Origin: Candidula unifasciata
Lineage: Eukaryota > Mollusca > Gastropoda > Stylommatophora > Geomitridae
Direction of reading: 5' to 3'
DNA: 64,000 nucleotides
NCBI GenBank assembly: GCA_905116865.2
Contig: CAJHNH020001136.1
Span: 97,501-161,500 of the forward strand
How positions within the stretch are numbered: the first letter of the stretch is position 1; each line of letters starts with the position of its first letter. Made by a program: the position numbers and the translations under genes. Below the pieces are notes generated by a model. It had not been told where the DNA came from, did no database searches, and saw only the letters and a program-made list of their open reading frames with translations. Of the stretch, positions 1 to 11,419 are shown piece by piece.

Positions 1-29
1 ACACCCTTGGCCATGGTGGAAAAAGGTGT

Positions 30-260
30 TTCGTTTTATAAAAGAGCTCTGGTTTTATGCCAATGTCATGTCAGGCATATCAGACTAGGCTCCCACACAA
101 ATCTGCACTCGATGGGTAATGTAGTCAGCATTACGCCTTTCTCCTTTACTTCCCAAGACTTTACCTCGTAACCATTTTAGGCTGGGTCTATCCAAGAGCC
201 TAGGTCTCATTTTGTTTAAAAATCCGACCTGTGGTCGTTCGAACCCAAGACTGGATAAAT
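30..260 (-). repeat. SINE-D copy (partial)
   Basis: Shares the blocks 'attttaggctgggtc' and 'gtagtcagcattacgc' (inverted) with copies at 16765, 38045, 41472, 44885, 46620 and 56830. The family has a tRNA-like head, then a conserved body with GTCGACCCAGCC and GGGAAGTAAAG. The head is missing or diverged here. Confidence 0.55.
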
Positions 261-1010
261 CACGTTTCTACAATATGTGGATGTAACGAGAAGGGATAAA
301 ACTCTGAAACGTTATGACAGCTGGCGAGTTTAGTGGAAAGAAGACAAAGGGAGGACAAAGAGATAAACACCTGGATGGCTTAACCACATGGATGAGGTGA
401 GAGAAAAGCCCTGAACGATTTTGGTGAAAAGTCTGCTTCAGTTAGGATTTGAACTGTAGACCTACGGGTCGAGAAGTAAAGGTGCAACGTCTACGCTACC
501 GCTGTACCCGAAAATACAAGAACACAGAAAGACGTTTTTCTGCCCAGGTGATGAGAGCAACGTTGTGTAAATGATCAGCTATACAAGGATGATAAACATG
601 AGCGTGAAGGACAACAGCATCACGGAAAGACATCTGTGATAAAATAAACAAACATTGGCTTGTTGCAATTAAGACAACACATCTGTTTTTCCAACTTAAG
701 CTTGGGCTTTCCTAACTTCTATATTTAACAACAGCTGTGTACTACAAAGACAAACGCGAACAACCTAATGGGTAAACAATAGACAACTACCAGATACATG
801 AATATAGTGCACTGCAATGCGCAGAGAAACAATGAATACATACTCTGTATTCTTTTTCTTATTCTGCGTTTATTATAAGATGTAAATGTGTTGTGCCCGT
901 TTACAACGTGGCTGCTATGTGTTGTTCGGGTTAACCTTCCAGGAAACTGTATTCTATATCGTAAAATAGGTAAAGTCCAGAGGAGTGACTTTACTGCACT
1001 ATATTTTATC
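261..1010. other. no gene seen
   Basis: Unique-looking AT-rich DNA. A weak tRNA-like fragment on the minus strand lies near 440-510 (inverted box-B-like 'ggatttgaactgtag'), perhaps another decayed SINE head. Confidence 0.3.
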
Positions 1011-1013
1011 CTT

Positions 1014-1302
1014 TCTTCTTCTTCTTCTTCACGTTCACCAGCTGTAAACTCTGGTGGAAAGTTTTGGTTGTTTGTCCACTTCTGGACTGCAGTCCTGTTC
1101 CAAAACCTGGGTTTTGCGAGTGCATCCGTTTGACAGTTCTGAAACTTGTATGTGCAGACTGTTGGTTCATTGCCTCTCAGGCAGATGCACTCCGACTTCG
1201 AAGGAAGTTCCCAATTAGTCGACTCTTACGAGATGCTTTAGGGTAGGCAGTGGGTCTATTCTTGTTTTCTCTATAATAGGGCCCAGAAACCCACACGGGA
1301 TA
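1014..1302 (+). repeat. Rep-C copy, nearly complete
   Basis: Rep-C is an interspersed repeat of about 290 bp that recurs at least 14 times in the window. It starts with (CTT)n and a 'CCAGCTGTAAACTC' block, passes through 'GCAGACTGTTGGTTC' and 'GCAGATGCACTCCGAC', and ends 'GGAACCCACACAGGGA'. This copy runs from the CTT tract to 'acccacacggga'. No clear A/B boxes; the (CTT)n end read on the other strand is a (GAA)n tail, like those on the RT fragments here, so a retroelement end on the minus strand is possible. Confidence 0.75.
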
Positions 1303-1315
1303 TGTGTTATCCTAA

Positions 1316-3535
1316 ACTAGCTGTACCCGGCCACCCGTTGCTGTGGCATAGTTTGGCTAAATGAAAATGAAAGAAAATAGAAATCGCACGTGTCTAATAC
1401 AATCATTGTCTGCTCAGATATAGAGATAGTCTTTGATCCCTGCCCCCCCCCCCCCCCACCACCACAACTAAATACACCTACTACTCTCTCCCTCATCAAA
1501 GGTTTTTGGAAAAGAAAGACAATGGAAATCGCACTTGTCTAATATAGTTAATGTCGCAATCATTTTCTGCACAGATATAGAGTTAGTCTGGTTTTCCAAC
1601 TTTAGAACACACACCTTATAATTGTGTCTTTATATTATTGGTCGTTTAAATGGTGCTATTAGCACAGTAACACAAATGGTTATTTGGTTATCACATGCTA
1701 AAGCTGTTTGTATTTTTATAGGGGACGGAAGTGAAGCTACAACTGTACTTGTGAATAACAAAGTAAGTCGTAAAAAATAGAAAAGTGGAGGTAGCGTTAG
1801 TAAAATATAAACAAATTAGGTAATGAAAACTTGAAAATCACATGTAAAGCTCTTTAAGTTCTCTTAAATTTAAGTCATTACCCCCTCCCCTCCCCTCTTC
1901 CACCGACTACTGCTCTCTCCCTCTCCGAAGGATTTAAAAATCATTACCTGGCGGACTAAAATGGGGAGCAGGAATTGTAATAGGTAGTGAATGGGGCTAG
2001 TGTAATATTTACCACATCATCTTTCAAGTACCAGTACAACTACTACCACGACCTCCACCACAGTAGCTAAAATAATGTCACTGCTATCTGTTTTACCATC
2101 GGAGTAGACAGAGAGTCGTGAGCCAGAAGATTTGGTTCCGCATGGCTAGTGCTGTCGCTACAGACTGGCCAGGTTAGGATGTATAATTTCACTTGCCGAC
2201 AAAAGAATGCCATAACCTTACCGGCAGTCTTCACATGAGAGCACTATGGTGTGACAGCCCAACCACAACTATTACTGCTGCTGCTACTTTAAGTGGGTAA
2301 AGCAGTTACTGTGACTTAAAGCTCTCTCAGTTAATAGTTTGCCCCCCCCCCCCCCAATTTACCGACAACTCTTTCCCTTATTGAAGTAGTTGGGAGGGGA
2401 AAAAAACACTTGAAAAGCAAATAAACACAGGAAAAAAAATACCATAATTAGGAAATGAACGCTATGGTAAACAGCACAGCTTAAAATTCCAACGCAGATG
2501 AAAAAAACTAAATCTAAATAAAAATAAATGGAAAGCTATGAAATTTCAGCGTAACCATGCAATCGGAAAGTTTAAAAATGCAATCATAAGTATGCGAAAT
2601 GGTCAAATTTAATTATCAAATGGTTTACCCATTTACTTGTATTTTTTTTTTTTTTTTTTTTTTTTTAGTATTAAGGGCAACATTGCTAGTGCTGTCACCA
2701 CGACAGAGCAGATGAGGATATTATTTTAGTCCGGGGAAAAAATTAACTTCTGCGGATTTGAACCCTGGTCTCCCGCACGGGAACCCAGTATTCTAACCAT
2801 TCAACCAAGCAGCCACTTAATCGGAGCACCGAAAAGAGAACTAAACTATTAGAGATGTGTGTCCCTACGACTGTGTCCCGATTATAACACAACTCAAAAC
2901 CGCAGGCAATTGTTTTCTCGTAGACAGATACTCCAGATATATTAATGAAACGGCACAACAATAGAAATCGCACGTGTCTAACACGGTTAATGAAGTTAAT
3001 GTCGCAGTCAATGTCTGCGCCGACGTCGAGATAGTCATTGATGATGCCCCAACAACAGAAAATGGGAAAGGGGGAGAACCCCCCCCCCCCCCCCCCCCCC
3101 CCCTTCCCCATCAAAGGTTGTTTGAAAAAAAAACAGAAAATAGAAATCGTGTTTAATATGGTTATTGTGGCAAATATAGAGATAGTCTTGTTTGCTGTAC
3201 CACGACCTACTCTATGTATTAGAGAAGGCGTTGGCTGCACGTAACTCGCCGGCGAATTGTGGAAGCCTTGCGTTCTGACTACGGCGCATGCGCAATTACT
3301 AACGTGGCTATAATTAGAAATCACTAAAATTATAAATATTAGTTTCGAATATTATGGCATAAATTGTCGCAAACTATCTCTGACAATGACAGATTGAATT
3401 TCAAACCATGATGGTTCAACATCCGGTATCAAAACAAACATATCCTGAAAATTTCAGCTAAATCGGTTCAGTAGTTTCCGAGTCTATAGGGGACAAACAC
3501 ACAAACATTGATTTTTATATCTATAGATGGCTCGG
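1316..3535 (+). mobile_element. composite poly-C interspersed element
   Basis: Begins ACTAGCTGTACCCGGCC and ends with a block containing GGTTCAGTAGTTTCC and a terminal TATATCTATAGAT, both typical ends of widespread animal non-autonomous retroelements. Inside, a unit 'gaaatcgcacgtgtctaa' recurs near 1380, 1525, 2963 and 3143, each with a poly-C run and 'ctctccctcatcaaagg' nearby. Probably one element with internally repeated segments, or several head-to-tail copies. No coding capacity. Confidence 0.45.
2690..2870 (-). repeat. SINE-F copy, tRNA-derived head
   Basis: On the minus strand box A (TGGTTGAATGGTTAGAA) and box B (GGTTCAAATCC) are 35 bases apart, as in a tRNA. The body has 'gtcaccacgac' and 'gatgaggat' blocks seen again at 46930-47110. 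Inserted in the composite element. Confidence 0.5.
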
Positions 3536-3839
3536 TCTTTGTCAGCAGAACGGCTGCTGAGAGACTATCGCACAGAGAATCAACTCTGTAGCTCCAGCTA
3601 CAATGGCGCTTTTTCTGAGTTTCAAAAATAATTTAATTTTAGCTTTTTGCTCCATGCTGATTACGTCACAATGCTCATCTGACTAGGTCAACATAATGGT
3701 GGCTTGTTTGTTGTCTGCTTACCGAGTGGCGATAAAAAGTTGCCAGATCATTGATGAATGTTGCCTCTTTAAATTCCAGGCTTTGCTTCATAGTTGGAAT
3801 TTTTGGCTTAGCCATAAAAAAATCAGTCTCATTACTTAA

Positions 3840-4390
3840 TTGTCCGACCTTGTATAATTCCTAAAGCATGAGGATATCAAAATCATAAGTCAGCTCTCCT
3901 GTACAGTTCTTTTCTCGCTTGGCCCTATGGCAATTCCAGTAACCCACTATAATATGCAAATCAATACTATTGGAAACGTGGAGAACAACTAAGGCAGTTA
4001 CTGGTTCTTTTTCTTCTTTTTCTCTTCCAACTTCATCGAAGTATCGGATGTAAAGGAAAGGGGGGGGGGGGGGGAGGGGGAGTAACATTCGTTGATGAGC
4101 TATGTCAAGAGCACTATTCAGACTGATTTTCTTTTCTGTAAGGCTGTTCTTAATGCCCTCACTCCATATTTTTCGAGTTCTTCCACTCGCTCTATATCCG
4201 TTGTAACGTTTTAGTGAGGCTCGTTGTGACAGATAGTACCAGGGAATTCTTGTTTGGTGTCCAAACCACTTCACTTTTGTTGTTCTTTGATGATGGCTTT
4301 ATTCCTAGCATTCGTCTGATTTCGTGATTTCGTATTCTGTCTTTCCTTGAAACTCCTGCAGCTCTTCTAAAGCATTTCCTCTATGTTGTC
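3840..4390 (-). pseudogene. non-LTR reverse transcriptase C-terminal fragment
   Basis: Minus-strand translation gives KWFGHQTRIPWY and SGRTRKIWSEGIKNSL, the region after the RT core that in non-LTR elements reads W-x-GH-x-x-R followed by GRPR-x-x-W. The frame runs into a poly-G tract near 4063. 5'-truncated and decayed. Confidence 0.55.
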
Positions 4391-4479
4391 ACAATTTTAC
4401 GTTCATTAGAGGATGTAAGTAAGTGTTGACATTACTAATAAACCACAAATATTCATTAACTGGTGACTGCGCAGAATAG

Positions 4480-4800
4480 TGGGAATTAAATGGTATTATA
4501 GAATCACTAATGTTGAGTTTTGGGAGAGAACTAAACAGGCTCCAGTGGACCAAGAGGAGGAGAATAAACACTGGCGTTGGATAGGACACACATTGAGAAA
4601 ATTGGGAATAAATTACTAGAATGTTTTTGCACTTGAACCCGCAGGGGCATAGAAACAGAGAAAGATTAAAAACACATAGGGAAAGGGACTAGAGGGTGAA
4701 GTTAAAAAGATGGGGAGGACATGAGGAGAGTTGCATGCGATAGCGAAGGATAGAACGACTTAGCGTGAGTTGGTTGAAGGCCTATGCTCCATTGGGGAAT
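4480..4800 (+). pseudogene. non-LTR RT 3' fragment (RTE-like)
   Basis: Shows 'cactggcgttggataggacacacattgag' (W-x-W-IGHTLRK in broken frames), 'LHLNPQGHRNRERLKTH' and SWLKAYAPLGNRNAEE, the usual C-terminal region and end of a common animal RT. A diverged second copy is at 38870-39100. Several stops. Confidence 0.55.
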
Positions 4801-4944
4801 AGAAATGCAGAAGAAGTTGACTGGAGGTCAAGGGTCATATAAGGCTCAGGATGGTGTCTATGTGTCTGTGAATGGTGGAGTGGGTGGATAGGAGTATCCG
4901 GGGGTTTCAGAGGCAGTACGATGGGAGGGGAGTGCCTTCTAGGG

Positions 4945-5190
4945 GTTAAGTAGTTAGTTGCGTATCCTTTACAGGAGGTTGCAGAACCAACCCTAACAGC
5001 CCCTGGCTGTTGTGTGGTTTCTCTAGGCAATTTACATCCAGTAGTCTGCCATTGCCTACTGGACGGTCGGCTTTCTTTATACCACTGTCGAAACCAACGC
5101 AAGGCGCGTTGCCCGCAGCTGGGATCGAACCTGGCATCCCGGCATTACGAAGCGAAGCGTTCGCATCGACTTAGCCACAGAGCCGACGGT
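4945..5190 (-). repeat. SINE-A copy, full length
   Basis: Minus strand: head CTCTGTGGCTAAGTCG (box A), box B GGTTCGATCCCAGC, body TTGGTTTCGACAGTGG, a CTGGATGTAAATTGCCTA block, and tail GGTTGGTTCTGCAACCTCCT. Other copies: 7745, 26138, 36137, 37779, 46838 and 54935. A tRNA-derived SINE of about 245 bp. Confidence 0.75.
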
Positions 5191-5199
5191 TAAGTAGTA

Positions 5200-6300
5200 G
5201 AATGAAGAAAACTATGGGTATTCATTGGCTTGTCTTCGGGGGATAGAAAGTTTATATGTTAATTGTCAAAATATATCAAAGTAATATAATAGAGAGTTAT
5301 GACAATAGACTTACTTAAGTTTTTTAGTAGAATAGCGGAAGAGAGGAGTATTGATTGTCTTCTTTGATGCGGATAGCAAGTATATATGTAATATAGTAAA
5401 ATATGTAAAACCGATTGTAGAGGTGGGTGTCAGCTGGAGCTTGTGGGTGGTTTGTGTTCAGTCATCATCATTAAGTTCTATTCCGACAGGTGGGGAGATC
5501 ATTCTCTCCAGGATCTGTTGTGGTGTCGGTTGTCAGCTGATGAGCTGTGTTTATGGTATTATACAACTAGGCGGCGATAGGCGGTCATCTACAAACATGC
5601 CGTAAGGGGGGAGGGGGTAATCAGGATCTCCTGGACATATCATGCCATGATTATTTTATATAGATGAAAATTTAAAAAACTATGGCCAAATTGCAAGCAT
5701 CGTGCCATAGTGTTAAGTGTCAGCCACTCAACAAGGGGTCATTTTATCGTCTGCTGGTTGCATGAGGGTTTTATAGGTCATTTAATCCTTCTGGGTACAT
5801 GGTGCTATGACTTATATAGAGAAAAAATTGAAAACTTGGGTAAATAAGGTGGTGTTGTGTCTGGGTGTTAGACACTGGTGGCTCAGTAATTTGGTCAAGT
5901 TGTCGTTGTAATCAGTTACATGAGGGGATTTAGAGGTCATTGAGGGTCATTACATATGTGCTATAAATTTATATAGAGTAAAAAAATTAAAAGTTATGAC
6001 AAAGGAGGTTGGTGTCATATCACAATTTAGAGTGCGGGTGCTCAGTTAGCGGACATGTCAAGTGTCAGCTACTTAGAAATGGGGTATTAGGGCCCTTGTG
6101 GCATATGTTTCTATCATTTTTTATATTTAAAAAAAAGAGAGAAAAACAGTAAATTGGGTTGCTGCCTTCTCGTCTGAGACACCTTAGGTCACATAAGACA
6201 CTTCTCAAATTGCTCACTGATCTTGGTAAGTCACTTGCTTAAGTTCTTTGGTAAGGTTGGCTACCCCTTGGTAGGGGTAGAACAGGCATGGAACTTGAAA
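5200..6300. repeat. diverged AT-rich tandem-like region
   Basis: A block like 'ttatatagagaaaaaattgaaaa' recurs near 5656, 5815 and 5967, with 'gtgtcagccactcaac'-like and 'ggtcattta'-like blocks between, giving a loose period of about 150-190 bases. No gene seen. Confidence 0.35.
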
Positions 6301-6309
6301 GAATCTGCA

Positions 6310-7240
6310 GTCAAACGATTAAAAAAAAGTGCGACAAACATCTGTAAGTACGCAGGAAGAATTGGACTGCGCGAAAAGAGATAAGAAAGATAGGATAGAG
6401 GTTTTCAAGCGCTGTAAAGCAGAGGTCAAAAAAGCAAAATGGGAACATTTTATTAATGAGGCTGAGGGCCATAAGACATTGGGACAGTTTTGGAAAGCTA
6501 CACAGGCAGATGTTCAAGAAGATCGGCCCAGCGTAGTCGGAGCAATTCATAGAGATGACGGTTTGCTGTGAACCACAGAAAAAGAGAAGGGGGAGGTTTT
6601 CATGAAGAGCTTCATTTCACAGACAGACCACAATGATGGAGATAACAGAGATACAGTTAGAGCAGATCTGACAGCTATCTTAAAGAACAAACATTATGAA
6701 GACATCATACAGGTGGAAGATGTAAAACGTATTCTGAAAAGGTCGAAAGAACAAGATGCATACACGTGTCGTAATTGTAACATACTTTGAAGGCATGCTG
6801 AGAAAGGTGAAGACAGGGATGCTTCGAGCAGAGTGGCAAGCTTCACCGGGAAGGTCACGGGTAATGAGCATACTTTTGATCTTTTTTCCAGGCAATGCTG
6901 GCTTAGTGGGTAAAGAACAGGCACACAGATTGGCTGGATCTGTACCAATGGGAGGTGAATTTGTACGTTACATGGCAGATGTGGTCAATGCCCTTTGGGA
7001 ACAAGCAACGGAATCAGTAGAGAGAGAAGATTATTATGGCTTGGAGAGAATGAGGCACCTGGGTGTAACCAGAGGGTCTTGCCGGCTCACTACACTTAGA
7101 GGAAATCAAAACGGACATAAAACCAGATTGTGACCGGTACTATTAGTATTGGAACTCAGCGCTGGCTGCTGAAGATGAGGACGGAGCATGCATGGGAGTG
7201 CCCAGAGTTCAGTTATGTCAATTCTTAACTCAACTTAACT
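6310..7240 (+). pseudogene. non-LTR retroelement with internal deletion: pre-RT linker joined to RNase H end
   Basis: 6329-6571 encodes AEVKKAKWEHF and TLGQFWKATQADVQEDRP, typical of the linker ahead of RT. 6820-7133 encodes AEWQASPGRSRVMS, then GNAGLVGKEQAHRLAGS, the end of RNase H, followed by GLERMRHLGVTRGSCR. The RT core is missing. The 3' end shares 'tgctgaagatg.ggac.gagc' with copies at 15595, 34390, 48989 and 49590. Confidence 0.6.
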
Positions 7241-7744
7241 CTACCCTTGGTACACGTTAAGCTACATTTTTACAAATTATTAATAGCGAGGACGCAGCAA
7301 CCTCTGGCTAGAGCACAGCGCCTGCAACCCGCCGTTAATAATTTGTAATTGTTTTTTCATATGGCAGACGACTAGGGAAAACGGATGGTCGGACAGCTAG
7401 TTAAAGGGACGACTAGCTGGTTAGACGGATACACTCTCTTTTTAAATTGTCATTTTTAATATGTCTTTTTGAATTCACCCTTTTTATAGCACAAACTGAT
7501 CATAGAGTTAGGGAATTTAGACATTCAGTTAGAATATCGAATCCCATTATTGATAACTACTATCTGGATATTATTAGTGTGGATGATATAAATTATACCT
7601 TGCACAAAGCAATTTTATTACATTAAATACACAATACGCCTAACAGCGTGGAAAACTGTCCTTTTAAGCAAAGGGCCATTTTTAAGAAAGAGAATTAAAG
7701 GAAGACTCTAGACAGCTGTTTGTCATGGTATGGAGTGGTGTCAG
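7241..7744. other. no gene; one short hairpin
   Basis: Holds the palindromic insertion-like hairpin at 7271-7349 (ttacaaattattaat ... ttaataatttgtaa) and otherwise plain AT-rich DNA. Confidence 0.35.
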
Positions 7745-7980
7745 TACATGAACTGACACCTGCTGTAAGTTAGTGGCTTATCCTTTACAGAACCAACCTC
7801 CGCATTTTTTGGCTATTGTGTATTTTCTAGGCAAATTTTACTTTCAGAAGTTCGTCATTGCTTACTGATAAGTCAGCTCTTAGTACATCTCGAAACCAAC
7901 TCAAGACAAACGTCCCCAGCTTGATTGAACCCGGCACCTCGGCATTACGAAGCTCGTTTGCAACGCCTAAGCCACAGACA
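7745..7980 (-). repeat. SINE-A copy
   Basis: Minus strand begins GTCTGTGGCTTAGGCG just behind the tRNA-Lys terminator and runs through GGTTCAATCAAGC (box B) and TTGGTTTCGAGATG to a GGTTGGTTCTGTAAAGGAT tail. Diverged but full length. Confidence 0.65.
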
Positions 7981-7985
7981 CACAC

Positions 7986-7991
7986 AAAAAA
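7986..7991 (-). terminator. pol III T6 terminator of tRNA-Lys
   Basis: Six T residues on the minus strand begin four bases after the tRNA 3' end, which is the usual distance for pol III termination. Confidence 0.65.
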
Positions 7992-7994
7992 TAT

Positions 7995-8067
7995 CGCCCA
8001 ACGTTGGGCTCGAACCCACGACCCTGAGATTAAGAGTCTCATGCTCTACCGACTGAGCTAGCCGGGC
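7995..8067 (-). tRNA. tRNA-Lys (anticodon CUU)
   Basis: The 73-base cloverleaf on the minus strand has acceptor stem GCCCGGC/GUUGGGC with two G-U pairs, D-arm box A TAGCTCAGTCGG, anticodon loop CUCUUAA and box B GGTTCGAGCCC. It is intronless, as tRNA-Lys is in animals, and the discriminator is G. A T6 run at 7986-7991 comes just past the 3' end, a good pol III terminator. One T-stem pair is broken (G-A, the 63rd base), so it could be a slightly decayed copy. A SINE-A copy begins right behind the terminator. Confidence 0.8.
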
Positions 8068-9340
8068 ATACACATGCTAGAGGAGATCGCAGATTATTTT
8101 AGAGGAGATCCTCCACGCCAGTTAGCAGAGCACTCTTTATGATAACGATTGTACATTTCAGGGCACTAATTAGTGATTTAAGAAGCGACATCATAGAACA
8201 CCGGGCATACCGATAGATGCTCCGTCTTCCGCAACAAATGTTTTAAGGTGTAGATGCTTATGCTAACTGTTCCCATTAGGCCGTAGCATTCAGACTGATT
8301 ATTATACACACGTCGTTCTCTCCCTCTCATCCCTTCCTCTTTGCCGGATCCACATTTAATTCCTCGATTACACATTATTGCACATGTTATTTCATCTAAT
8401 TTCGTGTCTTCTGTTAGCAGTCGTTCATTTATTGTCTTCAGATTATCGCCCGTGTCCAGTATTTCAAGGCACATGATAGTTTAGTTTTCTTTAAAAAGCA
8501 TACACTGGAAACTTAATGCGAAACGAAAATCCTGAAGACGTGATGATGGATTTCCCAGAGAGTTGAGATTGTGTCATCCTGTTCTTTTTATTTTTTGGAT
8601 ATAGTAAATTTAAAATATATATCACAGTTAAATTAAAGATATACCGTAATATCACGAACTATAAAAAAAAAAGGTTACTATTTATCATTATTATATTATT
8701 TAAATGTTAACTTTTATCCAGGGTGGTTTGATTTCCTTTTGATTGTATTTAATAAATTACAGGCCTTCTGTTTACATTAATTTAAATATTATCATTCTGT
8801 TGTTAATATTTTTGTTTCACTACTTATAATATAAGACGAATCGGATAAAATGAACTTTAGTTTTAGTTGATCAGATGTGCAGTTGAAACTGATCTCTATA
8901 TTTGATATACTAAGATACTGACTGATACTGAGTGATACACTTGTTGAATTGTTCATTTCCGCACGGCACCATTGTTATTCTCTGATTTGAGCTTGTTTAC
9001 GTTTGCCTGACTACATATAACTTATATTATAAGTTGACATAATTTTTTTTTTCTAAATCTTTAACCTTTTTATCTGAAGAGCAAAATAAATAGATCTAAA
9101 AACTTACTACAGATCTACAAGACCACTCACCACTGTAAACAAACTGCTTATCATGCCAGCATTTGTCATAATTTTATCATGTTTATTTTTAGAAGTAGAA
9201 CAACAACACAACAGTGACAATACGCTAGTCTTCTTCTCATATTTTTTGTTAGTTTTCTGCTTCTTTGTTGATGTTTTTTCCCTTCTTCTTTCTCTGACTG
9301 TATATTTAACTGAACTTATTGATAATAAATATTAATTCAC
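8068..9340. other. AT-rich, no gene; small RTE 3' fragment at the left edge
   Basis: 8075-8150 (+) matches the 3' end seen at 16110-16165 ('ggagatcgcagattat', 'cacgccagt'). The rest is AT-rich with no coding signal; short open frames have no recognisable motif. Confidence 0.4.
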
Positions 9341-9361
9341 GCCTGGCTCGTTAGCTGAGTT

Positions 9362-10636
9362 GGCTCTCCTTTAAATACCGATCGTTAGCTGGAAAGCCGA
9401 CGGTCGCTTAGTGGGAGTTCACTCCCTTGGTTGCAGTGCAAATACGGACCATACAGAGGGAACGAAACAAATGACATACTTACCTATCATCATACGGTTG
9501 CGTAGTCATCATACGGTTGCGTAGTGTGTAGGGTTAGGGATAGGGTTAGCCTTATGGGTAGGGTTAGGGTTAGATGTAAAAATTTTGATGTAGGAGTTCC
9601 AAATATTGGCCGACAATGTGATGCTTGTGGGAGTGGCGCCACTGGAATTATCCTAAATATGACGGCAATAGCGCACGGCTGGTGCCCAATTGATGGCGAA
9701 TTGTCCATGTGAGAAGCATCCACAGTCCTTCAATTGTTTGGGTGTGTATGTCACTGTGCGCAATTAGTTGGAACTCCTGCATCAAATTTGTCACATCTAA
9801 CCCTACCCCTAACCACGCAAATTTGTCGGTCATTAAAGCATACAGATCTGCAGGAGTCACATCCGTAGCAGCTTATAGCACCATTATACTTACTTACTTA
9901 CTTAGTCGCTCCTCTTCTACCTTGGGGTGTAGAGGTTTGCCAGAGAGATGGCCAGACGTCTCTATCAGCAGTTTTTTTCTGGCTTTGTTCCATTCCAGTC
10001 CTCTGTCAGTCAGGGACTGTCGGATGTTGTCTTCCCAGCGCACTCTGGGTCGTCCCGGAGGTCTGGTTCCCTGGTTCTTAGCCTCCCATGCTTGCCATGG
10101 TGGCCGATTTTCTCCCATTCTGCACACATGTCCAAACCATCGTAACTGTGACTGATCCACTCGGGTTAGTAAGGGTTGGGTATCAAGATCTTGACGTATT
10201 GTCTGATTGCAGACTTTGTCCCTTCTTGTCACTTGGACCACCTTTCTCAGGTATCTCATTTCCGAGGCCTGCAGCTGGCTTCTGTGAGCTGTTGTCATTG
10301 CCCATGACTCACACCCATAGGTCAGGACTGGTACATAGGTAGAGCGGTAAACAGCCATTTTCGTCCTCTTGCCAATTTCTCTTTTGCTAAGAAACCCTCA
10401 CACCATTATATAAGGATATATTTACTACAAAATAAAAAACCCAGATGTCCCAGAGGAGTCAAATAAACACCCAGATCTGGGGGACACACCCAAGCATTGG
10501 CAGCCCTGATGTCGACCTCACTGACTGTTTTGAATCGTGACTTTTCCTCTCCGTATTTGCAATGCAGCCAAGGGAGAGAACTCCCACTAAGCGACCGTCG
10601 GCTTTCCAGCTAACGATCGGTATTTAAAGGAGAGAC
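9362..10636. mobile_element. inverted-repeat transposon with telomere-like repeats (copy 1)
   Basis: Inverted ends of about 75-80 bp (9362-9440 and 10555-10636, 'GGCTCTCCTTTAAATACCG' on the left). Exact 8-bp target duplication GCTGAGTT at 9354-9361 and 10637-10644. Inside: TTAGGG-like repeats at about 9530-9572, a core with AGTGGCGCCACT near 9634, and CCCTAA-like repeats at about 9796-9818. Another element is inserted at 9889-10400. No transposase. GG-ends with an 8-bp duplication could fit Merlin or a relative, but this is unproven. Confidence 0.75.
9889..10400 (-). mobile_element. 5'-truncated non-LTR element with 10-bp target duplication
   Basis: Target duplication CACCATTATA at 9879-9888 and 10401-10410. 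On the minus strand a single frame of 154 residues encodes YVPVLTYGCESWAM, LRWFGHVCRMGENR and GRPRVRWEDNIRQSL, the post-RT region, and ends in a (TAAG)n tail. The frame is still open and the tail is intact, so insertion was recent. It lies inside the inverted-repeat transposon. Confidence 0.8.
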
Positions 10637-10840
10637 GCTGAGTTAGTTAAAGCTGACTGCACAGCGACTAGGTAATGAACTCCTTGTGGTCAGGGTTCAC
10701 GCCCAGGGTTAGGCAGAAAAGCCACATTTCTCCTAGATTTACGGTATCAATTATGGAGTCAAGGCTGAAGGGTTGCGATATCCATAGTACTGAGCCAAAG
10801 GGTTAACAACTCATGGTTTCTGGATACTTTAAAAAAAAAA

Positions 10841-11419
10841 TGAAAATTCACTGGTGCCATATCAGATCTTATCTCAAGCAATACATGCAAAGCCCTACTA
10901 ATCTCCTGCTATCTCCTGTAGCTGCAGCCACTTCCACGTCTCAACCCATAGTATTCTCATTCTCATCTGTTTTTCTTTCACTTTCCCCTGTGCTGTTTTT
11001 AATGGTGTTTTTTTTTTTTTTAGTTTGGGGTATCCAAAGAAAGTAATTTACAGTAAACTCGTACTATCGACATATATTCTCAGTGCGAGTCTCTGTTGAT
11101 CTTGGTTTGCCTTGTACTTTAAAAAAGGTCAGAAATAAATTTCATGGACATGTAATTCTGTTCATGAATGCAGTTTTTACAGACCTAGGGATGATTCCTG
11201 GAACTGCAGAGAGAGACCAAGCCGTGTGATATAAAAAAAACAATTACTCCTCTCGAATATAACCTTTTTTTTTTCTTAATATGTGTGCCCTATCCAGTAC
11301 CAGCCACTTCTAATTCTTTATTTGCAGGATTTTGTTTATTTCTCTCCATAAGCTCAGCGTCAGTGCTTCAGTCAAACCCTCTTTTTTTTTTAGCTGTATT
11401 ATGTGCATGTATTATTTTT
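10841..11419. other. no gene seen
   Basis: T-rich DNA between a SINE-B poly-A tail and an RT fragment. Nothing recognisable. Confidence 0.3.

Larger units (their letters stand above)
9340..10840 (+). repeat. SINE-B copy split by a transposon
   Basis: The head lies at 9341-9361 and the body at 10637-10840, ending in poly-A. Removing 9362-10636 and one copy of the 8-bp duplication restores the head seen at 55468. SINE-B is tRNA-derived: box B GGTTCACGCC, then CAGAAAAGCCACATTTC, GATATCCATA and TTCTGGATACT before the A tail. Confidence 0.72.

Noticed and set aside
9524..9720. true telomere or chromosome-fusion site
   Set aside because: The TTAGGG-like arrays are short, degenerate and enclosed in an element with inverted ends and an 8-bp duplication, so transposition explains them better.
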